From the NCBI GenBank assembly GCA_023426275.1, contig JAFABC010000083.1:1-13284 (forward strand): 13,284 nucleotides of DNA, read 5' to 3'. The notes below the pieces were generated by a model. That model was given only the letters and a program-made list of their open reading frames with translations, searched no databases and was not told the origin of the DNA. Shown piece after piece: positions 1-6,753 of the stretch. Numbering within the stretch: the stretch's first letter is position 1; each line of letters starts with the position of its first letter. A program made the position numbers and the translations under genes. The DNA comes from Pseudomonadota bacterium (GTDB taxonomy: Bacteria; Desulfobacterota; Desulfovibrionia; Desulfovibrionales; Desulfovibrionaceae).

Positions 1-23
1 CGGGAGGGGGTGACCCCCTCCCG
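1..23 (-). terminator. Probable intrinsic terminator of the pyrE / L,D-transpeptidase unit
   Basis: Bases 1-10 and 14-23 form a perfect 10-bp, nearly all-GC stem with a three-base TGA loop. It starts 28 bases beyond the stop codon of the minus-strand L,D-transpeptidase gene. A T tract would lie just left of position 1 and cannot be seen. On the plus strand no T run follows the hairpin, so it fits only minus-strand transcription. The hairpin is read directly; terminator function is inferred. Confidence 0.65.
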
Positions 24-51
24 GCCACCGGAAGCATCTTCTCATTCTCTT

Positions 52-2331
52 CTAAAGCCTGCTCCAGCTCTCCTCGACGATGACGAAGCCATCGCCCGAC
101 GGCGCCAGGCGCAGCGTCTTGAGCCCGTGGTCGAAGCCGCCGTCGCGACTGCGATAGTCCTGCACGCAGGTGACCACGAACTCCTTGCCGTTGCGGCGAA
201 TTTTCATATCGGACAGCGCCACCCGCTCGGGCGGCCGCGTTTTCCACAGCCCGACTTTCTGCTCACGGATGTCATCGCGGCCCCGGCGGTCGCCCTGCAC
301 GGCGTCGGTGGCATAATAGCCCGCATAGGCGTCCAATCGACCGTTTTCCCAGGCTTTGCGCCAGGATTCGACCGTGGAGGCCACGCCTTCCCGGGGATCG
401 GCTTTGACCGCAGGCGCAGGGGAAGCGGCCTTGGCCACGGAAGCGGGCGCGGGTCTGGTGGCGGGCGGCGGCGTCACGCCGTTGGCCAGGGTCGGACGGG
501 ACCGGCTCCAGCGTTCGCGGACAATGCGCAGCTCCCCGCCAGCGGATGCGAGCAGGAGATTCTTGTAGCCCTTGCTGACCCGGCCGTTTGCGGACGTATA
601 GCTTTCGGCGCAGACCACGCCGAAACCGTCGCCCTCCGGGGCGATGGAAACGACTTCGATACCCACGCCCTTGGGCGCGCTGGTGCGCCAGACCGATTCC
701 TTCTGGCGGCGGATGGCGTCCTTGCCGCGCAGATTGCCCTGACGCGCGCCATCGGCGTAGCAGGCCATGTAGGCGTCGATGTTGGCGCTTTCCCAGGCCT
801 TGCGCCAGGATTCCATGAGCGCGGCGATATCCGAGGCCCGGTCCAGGGCGTCGGCGGCCACGGCCACGGTGGCCTGGGCGGGAGCCGGTGCCGGCGCTGG
901 CGCGCCCCCAGGCCCGACTGCGGGCGCGATTGCGGCCACGACCGGCTTGCTTTCCAGTGCGGCGGCCGGAGCCGACGCTGGCGACGGTGCGGCCGAAGCC
1001 ACGTCCCTGGCGGCCGCCTGTCCCCCTCCGGTCACGGCGTGGGCCGGGATCAGGGCGACGGCAGGCACGGGCCGCGGGCCGGCATCGGGTTGCAGCAAGG
1101 CATGGGCCGCCGGCGCGGAAGCGGGGTTCCCGGCCGTGGGTGGCGCGGGCGGGCTCTGGCGCAGGGCGTCCGAGGCAAAAGGGGAAAATCCGGGTTTGAC
1201 CGCGCCGGTCTGGGCCACTTCCAGAATGGCCTCGTCCTCGGGCGTGGGCTGCTGTTTGAGCGTCAGGGAGGCAAAGGCCTTTCTGGCCACCTCCTCCATG
1301 ACTTTCTGGTGCGCGTCGACCAGCTGTTTGATTTGCGTTTCTTCCTCGCTTGGGCTGTCCGGGCGACGGGTGTCGGTTTCGGCCTCGTCAGGCGCGGCGG
1401 CCTGGCTGGGTCTGGCCTCGTTGCCGGCCAGGGTGACGGGCATTTCCTCGTATTCCATGCCGATGATGCGGAAACGGCCGTCCGCGTCACGCTGCCAGTA
1501 CAGGCGCTTGAGGCCCTGGGAAACGAGACTTGGCGAGCGGTAGAGCTGCACGAAATAGGTGACCCAGTAATCGGGTCCGGGCAGGGCGTGCAGTTCGAAG
1601 AGATCCACCTTGATCCAGGGCAGCACTTTGAAAAGCCGTTCCTTGTGACTGCGAAAGGCCGCAAAGGGCTTGCCCTCGGTCAGGGAGAACTTCTCGGGAT
1701 CGTGGAAATCGAAAAAGGCCTCGGAGCGGTTGCTCCAGGCCCTGGCCCAGGCCTTGGTCGCCTCCACCACTTCCCGGGCCTCGTTGCGCACCGTGGCCGC
1801 ATCCGGGCCGCCGAGCCGGACCTCGCCGGCGATGACCACGGGCATGCCCTCGGCCAGTTCGGCGTCCACGCGGTGGATGTCCGGGGTGCTCAGAGCCACG
1901 CAGCCTTGGGTCTCGAAGGGGGTGATGGCGTGGCCCCGGCCGTGAATCCAGATGCCGTGGCCGGACTTGCGGCGGACCACGTCGGCCGGGTTGGGGAAAT
2001 TGAGCGGAAAGGCCAGATCGCCGTAGAGGTCGTAATTGAGCCCCGACGAGCGCCGCCGGGTGATGAAGTAGACGCCCTCGGGGGTTTTGAGGTCCCCTTC
2101 CCGGAACTTGTCGCCAAGGATCTGCCCCGTGGCGCAGGGCAGGACCTCAAGTACGCGCAACGGACTTTGCCTGGACAGCAGGTTGAAGGACTGGGCGTCC
2201 TTGTCCACGGCCACGAACCGTGGCGGAACCCACGGCATGTCCACGATATCCGCCGTCCACTCCCCGGCCGCCTGACGGCCCGGCAACAGCAGCAGGCAGG
2301 CAAGGACGATGGCGTGGACGGTGCGTTTCAT
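52..2331 (-). CDS. Periplasmic L,D-transpeptidase (YkuD fold, Csd6/Pgp2-like) with three NTF2-like modules
   Basis: The 759-residue product starts with a Sec-type signal (KR, then a hydrophobic stretch, likely cleaved near AAG at 21-23). A YkuD catalytic domain follows at about 37-170. Its active-site block has H130-G131 and the nucleophile C144 in TQGCVALS, so the catalytic pair is intact. Such enzymes form or trim peptidoglycan cross-links in the periplasm. In Helicobacter Csd6 and Campylobacter Pgp2 the same domain followed by one NTF2-like domain is an L,D-carboxypeptidase that controls cell shape. Here an NTF2-like segment follows at about 186-296, then a charged and Ala/Pro-rich linker (300-497), then two further, mutually similar modules at 498-610 and 647-759, both opening with ESWRKAWE. 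Only 13 bases separate the gene from pyrE and no good ribosome-binding site is visible, so translation is probably coupled. Whether it acts as transpeptidase or carboxypeptidase cannot be told from sequence. Confidence 0.85.
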   Translation of the reverse strand: MKRTVHAIVLACLLLLPGRQAAGEWTADIVDMPWVPPRFVAVDKDAQSFNLLSRQSPLRVLEVLPCATGQILGDKFREGDLKTPEGVYFITRRRSSGLNYDLYGDLAFPLNFPNPADVVRRKSGHGIWIHGRGHAITPFETQGCVALSTPDIHRVDAELAEGMPVVIAGEVRLGGPDAATVRNEAREVVEATKAWARAWSNRSEAFFDFHDPEKFSLTEGKPFAAFRSHKERLFKVLPWIKVDLFELHALPGPDYWVTYFVQLYRSPSLVSQGLKRLYWQRDADGRFRIIGMEYEEMPVTLAGNEARPSQAAAPDEAETDTRRPDSPSEEETQIKQLVDAHQKVMEEVARKAFASLTLKQQPTPEDEAILEVAQTGAVKPGFSPFASDALRQSPPAPPTAGNPASAPAAHALLQPDAGPRPVPAVALIPAHAVTGGGQAAARDVASAAPSPASAPAAALESKPVVAAIAPAVGPGGAPAPAPAPAQATVAVAADALDRASDIAALMESWRKAWESANIDAYMACYADGARQGNLRGKDAIRRQKESVWRTSAPKGVGIEVVSIAPEGDGFGVVCAESYTSANGRVSKGYKNLLLASAGGELRIVRERWSRSRPTLANGVTPPPATRPAPASVAKAASPAPAVKADPREGVASTVESWRKAWENGRLDAYAGYYATDAVQGDRRGRDDIREQKVGLWKTRPPERVALSDMKIRRNGKEFVVTCVQDYRSRDGGFDHGLKTLRLAPSGDGFVIVEESWSRL
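55..840 (-). repeat. Tandem duplication encoding the two C-terminal NTF2-like modules
   Basis: Bases 502-840 and 55-393 encode two homologous modules of about 113 residues each, separated by an Ala/Pro-rich linker. Shared protein blocks include ESWRKAWE, DAY, RG-DxIR-QK and W(S)R near the end. At DNA level a 25-base stretch at 345-369 recurs at 789-813 with one mismatch. This suggests an internal duplication that is still partly recognisable as DNA. Confidence 0.75.
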
Positions 2332-2344
2332 GCCGTTTCGCGCG

Positions 2345-2941
2345 TCAGGATCTCGGTTGCTGGTTCCCGGCGGCGAGCAGCGCGTCGCGGGTGAAGATGG
2401 AGTGCAACGGAAACCCGCGTTCCGCCAGCCGTTCGGCTCCGCCTTCCTTGCGGTCGAGCACCGCGACCACCGCGCCCACTTTCAGTCCGGCCGCCTCAAC
2501 GCGGTCGATCACCGTCAGCAGGGTGCCGCCGGTGGTCACCACGTCTTCCAGGAGGGCGACCCTGGCCCCGGCCGGAAAGTTGGACAGGCCTTCCAGAAAC
2601 TGGTTGGTGCCGTGTCCCTTGGCGGCCTTGCGCACGATAAAGGCCGGCATGGGCCGGTCGCGCAAAAAGGAAACCAGGGAAACGGCCGTGACCAGCGGAT
2701 CGGCCCCGAGCGTCATGCCGCCGACGCCCACAATGCCCTCGGGCAGCAGGTCGAACAGCAAATTGCCGATCAGCCACGCCCCTTCCGGATGCAGGGCCGT
2801 CTGCTTGCAGTCGAAATAATAGTCGCTCTTGCGGCCCGAGGTCAAAATGACCTCGCCGGCCCGGTAGGATTTTTCCAGAAGAAGGCTGGCCAGCCGGCCA
2901 CGCATGGCCCCGGCGTCCAATTGATCGGTTGCAAATGCCAT
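2345..2941 (-). CDS. pyrE: Orotate phosphoribosyltransferase
   Basis: This 198-residue cytosolic enzyme transfers ribose-5-phosphate from PRPP to orotate, giving orotidine monophosphate, the fifth step of UMP synthesis. The PRPP-binding signature is at 127-141 (VALLEDVVTTGGTLL, with the two acidic residues E132-D133). The flexible catalytic loop is RKAAKGHGT at 104-112, and the early TSGRKSDYYFD segment (34-44) is typical of the family. Length is normal for bacterial PyrE. The start has GGGGA five bases upstream. It lies 118 bases downstream of purB across two apparent terminators, so it may have its own promoter. It is followed closely by the L,D-transpeptidase gene, a pairing with no obvious metabolic logic. 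Confidence 0.95.
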   Translation of the reverse strand: MAFATDQLDAGAMRGRLASLLLEKSYRAGEVILTSGRKSDYYFDCKQTALHPEGAWLIGNLLFDLLPEGIVGVGGMTLGADPLVTAVSLVSFLRDRPMPAFIVRKAAKGHGTNQFLEGLSNFPAGARVALLEDVVTTGGTLLTVIDRVEAAGLKVGAVVAVLDRKEGGAERLAERGFPLHSIFTRDALLAAGNQQPRS

Positions 2942-2970
2942 GAAAATCCCCGCTCGGCCCGTTTCCCTGA

Positions 2971-2999
2971 TAATTACAAGAGGAAGGCCGGTTTGAAAA
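2971..2999 (-). promoter_or_regulatory. Candidate pyrE promoter
   Basis: Reading the minus strand, TTTTCA (2999-2994) is followed 17 bases later by TAATTA (2976-2971). Alternatively, TTTCAA pairs with an extended -10 of the form TGTAATTAT. This is the only AT-rich patch between purB and pyrE, and its -35 part overlaps the T run of the preceding terminator. The match to the sigma-70 consensus is partial. Confidence 0.35.
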
Positions 3000-3031
3000 G
3001 TGGTGTTCCGGCCGCGTGCAACCGGAACACC
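2996..3031 (-). terminator. Second terminator-like hairpin after purB
   Basis: A perfect 10-bp stem (3022-3031 with 3002-3011) encloses a 10-base loop. On the minus strand it is followed after two bases by TTTT (2999-2996). It lies directly after another terminator-like hairpin, making a tandem pair between purB and pyrE. Because it sits in the pyrE leader, it could instead act as an attenuator. Confidence 0.6.
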
Positions 3032-3033
3032 CG

Positions 3034-3056
3034 AAAAAGCGTCCCCCGGAAGGGAC
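3034..3056 (-). terminator. First terminator-like hairpin, just past the purB stop
   Basis: GTCCC (3056-3052) pairs with GGGAC (3045-3041) on the minus strand around a six-base loop. Two bases later comes TTTTT (3038-3034). The stem begins three bases after the purB stop codon. The stem is short, but position and T tract fit an intrinsic terminator. Confidence 0.5.
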
Positions 3057-3059
3057 CGG

Positions 3060-4361
3060 TCAGGATGTCTGCCCGAACACCCGGGAGAAGATCAGATCCT
3101 CGTGCGCGAGGTAGTAGCGCGGATCGAACAGCGCATCCAAGGTCTCCGAGGACAACTTGCCGGTGATGGTCGCATCGGCGCGGACCGCCTCGGGAAAGGA
3201 GGTCCTGCCTTCCCAGCAGGCCATGGCCACGCGCTGCACGGCCTCGTAGGCCTTTTGCCGGTCCATGCCCGTGTCGATGAGCGCCAGCAGCACCCGCTGG
3301 GAATAGAACAACCCGTAGGAGCGCATCATGTTGCTGGCCATGTTGTCGGTGTTGACCTTCAGGTTCCTGAGAATGCCGGCCAGCCGGGCCAGGGTGTAGT
3401 CGGCCAGGATGGTGGAATCGGGCATGATGACCCGCTCGACCGAGGAATGGGAGATGTCGCGCTCGTGCCACAGGGCCATGTTTTCCATGGAAGCCAGGGC
3501 GTTGGTGCGGATGAGCCGGGAAAGGCCGCAGATGTTCTCGGCGGAAATGGGATTTTTCTTGTGCGGCATGGCCGAGGAGCCTTTCTGGCCCTTGGCAAAG
3601 CCTTCCTCGGCTTCGAGGACCTCGGTGCGCTGGAGATGGCGCAGTTCCGTGGCCATGCGCTCCACCCCGCCGGCAAGCAGGGCCAGGGAGGTGAAAAAGG
3701 CGGCGTGCCGGTCGCGCTGGACGATCTGCGTGGACACGGGGTCCACGGCCAGTCCCAGGCGCTCCAGGGCAATTTTCTCCACCTGCGGGTCCAGGTGGGC
3801 GTAGCCGCCCACGGCCCCGGAAATCTTGCCCACGCGCACGCCTTCCACGGCGGCGGCCACCCGTTCGCGGTGGCGGGTGAATTCGGCGTAAAAGGAGGCC
3901 ATCTTCATGCCGAAGCTCAGCGGTTCGGCATGGACGCCATGGGTGCGCCCGATCATGAGCTGGCCCTTGTAGCGCATGGCCAGGTCCTTGATGACCTCGC
4001 GCAGGGCGTCGATGCCGGCCAGGATCATGTTCCCGGCCCGGGACAAGAGCAGGCCGTTGGCCGTGTCCACGATATCCGAGGAAGTGCAGCCCAGGTGGAT
4101 GAACCGCGCCGCCGGGCCGACCCGTTCCTCGACGGCCGTCAGAAAGGCGATGACGTCGTGGCGGGTGACTTCCTCGATTTCGAGGATGCGGGCCACGTCG
4201 AAGCCGGCTTTTTCGCGGATGACGGCCATGTCCCCGGCCGGAATGCGGCCGAGTTCGGTCCAGGCCTCGCACACGGCGATTTCCACTTCGAGCCAGGCGG
4301 CGAAACGGTTTTCCAGGGACCAGATTTCGCCCATGGCTTTTCTGGTGTAACGCTCGATCAT
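3060..4361 (-). CDS. purB: Adenylosuccinate lyase
   Basis: This 433-residue enzyme of the fumarase/aspartase superfamily acts twice in purine synthesis. It splits fumarate from SAICAR and from adenylosuccinate. The superfamily signature GSSAMPHKKNP is at 261-271. The residues corresponding to B. subtilis PurB H68, H89 and H141 fall at the same numbers (TRHDV, FIHLG, RTHG), and the TSSD block is at 93-96. Size matches the shorter Bacillus-type enzyme. The frame stays open about 100 codons upstream, but the start at 4361 gives the conserved N-terminus MIERYT, has AAGGAGG four bases upstream, and overlaps the fmdB-like stop as ATGA. That overlap indicates translational coupling. Two terminator-like hairpins follow. 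Confidence 0.97.
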   Translation of the reverse strand: MIERYTRKAMGEIWSLENRFAAWLEVEIAVCEAWTELGRIPAGDMAVIREKAGFDVARILEIEEVTRHDVIAFLTAVEERVGPAARFIHLGCTSSDIVDTANGLLLSRAGNMILAGIDALREVIKDLAMRYKGQLMIGRTHGVHAEPLSFGMKMASFYAEFTRHRERVAAAVEGVRVGKISGAVGGYAHLDPQVEKIALERLGLAVDPVSTQIVQRDRHAAFFTSLALLAGGVERMATELRHLQRTEVLEAEEGFAKGQKGSSAMPHKKNPISAENICGLSRLIRTNALASMENMALWHERDISHSSVERVIMPDSTILADYTLARLAGILRNLKVNTDNMASNMMRSYGLFYSQRVLLALIDTGMDRQKAYEAVQRVAMACWEGRTSFPEAVRADATITGKLSSETLDALFDPRYYLAHEDLIFSRVFGQTS

Positions 4362-4681
4362 GCGCCCTCCTTGGCGTGGGGGTCGGTCTCTTCGTCTTCC
4401 TCCTCGGTCAGGGGCACCGAGGGGTCGCGGGCCAGCTGCGGCACGGGCACGGCCGTGCCCTTGATGGTGCCCTTGCCGTCCTTTTTGAAGGAGGCGGGGC
4501 GACGATTGCCGTAGTCGGTGGCGTAAAAGCCGCTGCCCTTGAGGGCGAAGGCGGACAGGGACAGGATGTGGGGGGCCGAAGCGCCGCATTGGGGACAGGC
4601 GGCCGGCGACATGTCGCCGGCCCGGCGCAGCTCCTCGAACACCTGGCCGCAGGCCGGACACTGAAATTCATATAAGGGCAT
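4358..4681 (-). CDS. FmdB-family zinc-ribbon protein
   Basis: This small 107-residue protein opens with MPLYEFQCPACG and carries two CxxC pairs, C8/C11 and C29/C32, that would bind one zinc ion. This is the hallmark of the FmdB-type putative regulatory zinc-ribbon family. The middle is Gly- and Lys-containing (SGFYATDYGNRR, FKKDGKG), and the tail from about 91 is strongly acidic (LTEEEDEETD). The founding member was linked to formamidase regulation in Methylophilus, but the role of most members is unknown and I assign none here. GGGGAG lies six bases before the start. The last bases overlap the purB start, so the two are very likely one transcript. It is the first gene of that unit. Confidence 0.88.
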   Translation of the reverse strand: MPLYEFQCPACGQVFEELRRAGDMSPAACPQCGASAPHILSLSAFALKGSGFYATDYGNRRPASFKKDGKGTIKGTAVPVPQLARDPSVPLTEEEDEETDPHAKEGA

Positions 4682-4910
4682 GGGAGACTCCCCATGAAAT
4701 CATGCGCGAGGCCGGGCAAGGAGACTTCCCTGCCCGGTCGGCGTTTGCGCCGCGTTCCGGCGCGCCCGCGAAAGCGGGACGAAAGACAAAAAACAAAAGC
4801 CCGCGCCTTGTTCCGTCGTCACAGCACCAGCCTGTTGCATCCTGATGACCGCAAGGCTTCGATATGGCGGCACACTGCGCGCGTTGCCGCGGAGTCCGGA
4901 AACCGTGCTC
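4682..4910 (-). promoter_or_regulatory. Leader and intergenic region ahead of the fmdB-like/purB unit
   Basis: This 229-base gap contains no convincing gene. On the minus strand GCCTTG (4857-4852) can pair with CAAGGC (4810-4805) across a long loop. It is followed by a T-rich tract (TTTTGTTTTTTG, 4798-4787), which could end the upstream basic-peptide transcript. Next comes a CCCGC-TTTC-GCGGG hairpin (4778-4765). A 7-bp stem at 4737-4731/4718-4712, extendable by GGA/TCC past one mismatch, lies 18 bases before the fmdB-like ribosome-binding site. I see no sigma-70 promoter I would defend, although one is expected here. Confidence 0.35.
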
Positions 4911-5024
4911 CTAGGCCTTTTTGGCGGCAATGGCCTGCCGGACGCGCTCCTTGAGGCGCTCCTTGCGGCGCTTGCGGCGACGGTCCAGTTCCTTATGGCG
5001 CTCGTGCTTCTTATGCTTGGACAT
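4911..5024 (-). CDS. 37-residue highly basic small protein, function unknown
   Basis: An ATG at 5024 opens a 37-codon frame ending in TAG. The peptide starts MSKHKKHERHKELDRRRKRR and continues KERLKERVRQAIAAKKA. It has 9 Lys, 9 Arg and 3 His against 5 acidic residues, and no Cys, aromatic residue or membrane segment. Periodic charges suggest a helix that binds nucleic acid or ribosomes. AGGAGG (5038-5033) lies eight bases before the start, one of the best ribosome-binding sites in the window, which is the main evidence that it is real. Two abutting hairpins precede it. It follows the SGNH hydrolase gene by 66 bases. It faintly recalls small Arg-rich families such as DUF6800 or the basic tail of ribosomal protein S21, but I do not claim membership. 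Confidence 0.7.
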   Translation of the reverse strand: MSKHKKHERHKELDRRRKRRKERLKERVRQAIAAKKA

Positions 5025-5039
5025 AATCAGTTCCTCCTG

Positions 5040-5074
5040 TCGGGTGAAAGAACCCGATGCCATAGCGCATGGCA
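5040..5074 (-). promoter_or_regulatory. Two abutting hairpins in the leader of the basic-peptide gene
   Basis: TGCCAT (5058-5063) pairs with ATGGCA (5069-5074) around a five-base loop. TCGGGT (5040-5045) pairs with ACCCGA (5052-5057) around a six-base loop. Both stems are perfect 6-bp stems, with no base between the two hairpins. The second ends against the ACAGGAGG ribosome-binding stretch. A TTTACA (5087-5082) with a poor -10 inside the first hairpin (5064-5059, 17-base spacer) is an alternative promoter reading. Confidence 0.5.
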
Positions 5075-5090
5075 AGACATTTGTAAAGGG

Positions 5091-6710
5091 TTATGGCCGG
5101 GGTGGCGTGGCCTGAAAGAGCACGCCACCCTCCTGGTCGGCAAACACTTGGGCGTGGCCGTCGAGTTCGAATTCCAGATGATCGACATCCGAAGGCAGCG
5201 GCCCCGGCAGGGCGTAGCGCGTGCAAAAGGGCATCCACAGGCCGTCGGCATAGGGTTTTTGCAGGGAAAAAAGAACGCGCCGGGAAGCGCCCGGGCCCAC
5301 GGCCCACACCGTCACCTTGTCGTCGGTGCCGCACAGGCGGGGATAGAACCAGGACTCGCCGGTTATGGGCCCGGTGAGCTTCGCCCGGATGATTCCCGGT
5401 CCCCTGGCCGCGTCGGCCGGGGCCAGGGGCCGCAGCCCGCCGCTTTCGCCCTCGGCCGCGGCCACGTTGTCCCGGCCCGCGATCACGGCCACGGCCGGAC
5501 CGTGCCGGCACTCCCGCCCCCGGTATCCCTTGCCCCAGGTGGCCAGGGCGTGCAGTTCGGGCGTCGAATCGATGGTGTAGAGGTCGGGCAGGCGGCAGGA
5601 GGACACGAAGTCCCGAACCGGCGGATAGCGCAGCAGGCCCTGGTAGATTTCCCGGGCCAGCAGCAGGTTGCCGCGCTTGGTGAAATGCACGGGATCGGAA
5701 TACAGGCTGTAATAGCCGTCCCGGTCGATCACGGCGTCGAGCAGGGGCTGGGGATCGATGAGCCCGGCCCCGGTGGCGGCCACGGCGCGTTTGTTGTCCG
5801 CCGTGATGGCCTTGCGGCCGAACAGGTAGAGCGCGACGGTGTCCGGGGAAATCTCCCAGTCCGGCGGCAGGCGGCGCAGATTGTCCCCCACGTCGCGCCC
5901 GGATCGCACGCTCCAGGGATAATTGACGATAATGGTGTTTATGCCCTTGGCCTTGCGGCCCCGGATCAGGGTGACCATGTTGTCGCGGTAGCCAAAGGCC
6001 TCAAGCAGGGCGGCGTAGTTCCTGTCGCCGTGCAGCCGGCGCACCCAGTCCCGGGCCAGCCGGTACAGGGCCGAGTGGGACAGCAGCCCGGCCAGGCGCT
6101 CGCGAACGCCCCGCGTGCGTTCGAGCGGGGCGACCAGATTGGTCAAAAGTCCCCGTTCCCGCTCCAGATCGGCCAGATTGCGCACGCCTTGCAGCGAGGC
6201 GATGTCGTTGACCCCGTCCATGACCAGATAGAGGTCCGGGGACAGGGCGTCGAGCTCGGTTTCCACGCGGATGCGGCTGTGCCAGCTGTGGTAGCCGAGC
6301 ATGCCGGCGTTTATGACCTCGACATGCCGGTTGCAGCCGGCCAGGGCCACGCGGAACATCTTTTCCAGCAGGGCCGGATAGGACCAGCCGGAAAACTCGG
6401 AGCCCGTGCCGTAGGTGGTCGATCCGCCCAGGCAGATGATGCGGTAGGTGTCGGCCGGCTTGGCGCGCTTGAACGTCCGGCCGTTCGAATCGGTGAAGAC
6501 GTCGGCGCCGCCGGTCTGCTTGAGGCGGTAGCCGAGCACGGGATCGCGCTCCACCACGAAATCGCGGTCGCGATCGTTGTCGTTGATGAAAAAAATCTGG
6601 CGCTTGTGCGGCGCGCCGGTCTCGGACGGGGCGAAAAACCGGGCCCCGGCCTCCAGGAGCCCGAAAAACGCCAGCGTGACCAGCACGCCCACCACGATGT
6701 CGCGCCACAT
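5091..6710 (-). CDS. Membrane-anchored SGNH/GDSL-family hydrolase
   Basis: The 539-residue product has one N-terminal hydrophobic segment (about 5-20) with the body probably outside the cytoplasmic membrane. The SGNH blocks are all present: GGSTTYGTG with nucleophile S97, NAGMLGY with oxyanion G136, DGVNDI with N168, and SDPVHFT with D339 and H342. These enzymes remove or transfer acyl groups, often acetyl groups on cell-surface polysaccharides, but the substrate here cannot be read from sequence. Residues from about 365 to the end form a Gly-rich, probably beta-rich extension that I cannot assign. It starts 43 bases after the DUF39 gene on the same strand, suggesting one transcript. The ribosome-binding site is weak: only GGAG very close to the ATG, or GGGGGC further back. 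Confidence 0.85.
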   Translation of the reverse strand: MWRDIVVGVLVTLAFFGLLEAGARFFAPSETGAPHKRQIFFINDNDRDRDFVVERDPVLGYRLKQTGGADVFTDSNGRTFKRAKPADTYRIICLGGSTTYGTGSEFSGWSYPALLEKMFRVALAGCNRHVEVINAGMLGYHSWHSRIRVETELDALSPDLYLVMDGVNDIASLQGVRNLADLERERGLLTNLVAPLERTRGVRERLAGLLSHSALYRLARDWVRRLHGDRNYAALLEAFGYRDNMVTLIRGRKAKGINTIIVNYPWSVRSGRDVGDNLRRLPPDWEISPDTVALYLFGRKAITADNKRAVAATGAGLIDPQPLLDAVIDRDGYYSLYSDPVHFTKRGNLLLAREIYQGLLRYPPVRDFVSSCRLPDLYTIDSTPELHALATWGKGYRGRECRHGPAVAVIAGRDNVAAAEGESGGLRPLAPADAARGPGIIRAKLTGPITGESWFYPRLCGTDDKVTVWAVGPGASRRVLFSLQKPYADGLWMPFCTRYALPGPLPSDVDHLEFELDGHAQVFADQEGGVLFQATPPRP

Positions 6711-6738
6711 GCTCCGGAAACGCCCCCAGCGCGAACGA

Positions 6739-6753
6739 CGGCCGCCGTCCGCG
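6739..6753. repeat. 15-base direct repeat, copy downstream of the DUF39 gene
   Basis: CGGCCGCCGTCCGCG directly abuts the stop codon of the DUF39 gene (TGA on the minus strand at 6756-6754). An identical copy lies at 7939-7953, exactly 1200 bases away, just upstream of the same gene. The flanking bases differ, so the match is limited to 15 bases. Confidence 0.6.

Noticed and set aside
10..2394. Long plus-strand open frame (about 790 codons) opposite the L,D-transpeptidase
   Set aside because: It is the antisense shadow of a GC-rich gene: Gly/Arg/His-rich translation without domains, no ribosome-binding site, while the minus strand encodes clear signal peptide and YkuD motifs.
4700..4930. 76-codon minus-strand frame in the leader of the fmdB-like/purB unit
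   Set aside because: It overlaps the end of the 37-codon gene, has no ribosome-binding site and reads like random GC-rich sequence; the region is better explained by hairpins and a T-rich tract.
4911..5024. Ribosomal protein S21 (rpsU) as identity of the basic peptide
   Set aside because: S21 is about 60-70 residues with a recognisable N-terminal half; only the basic composition is similar.
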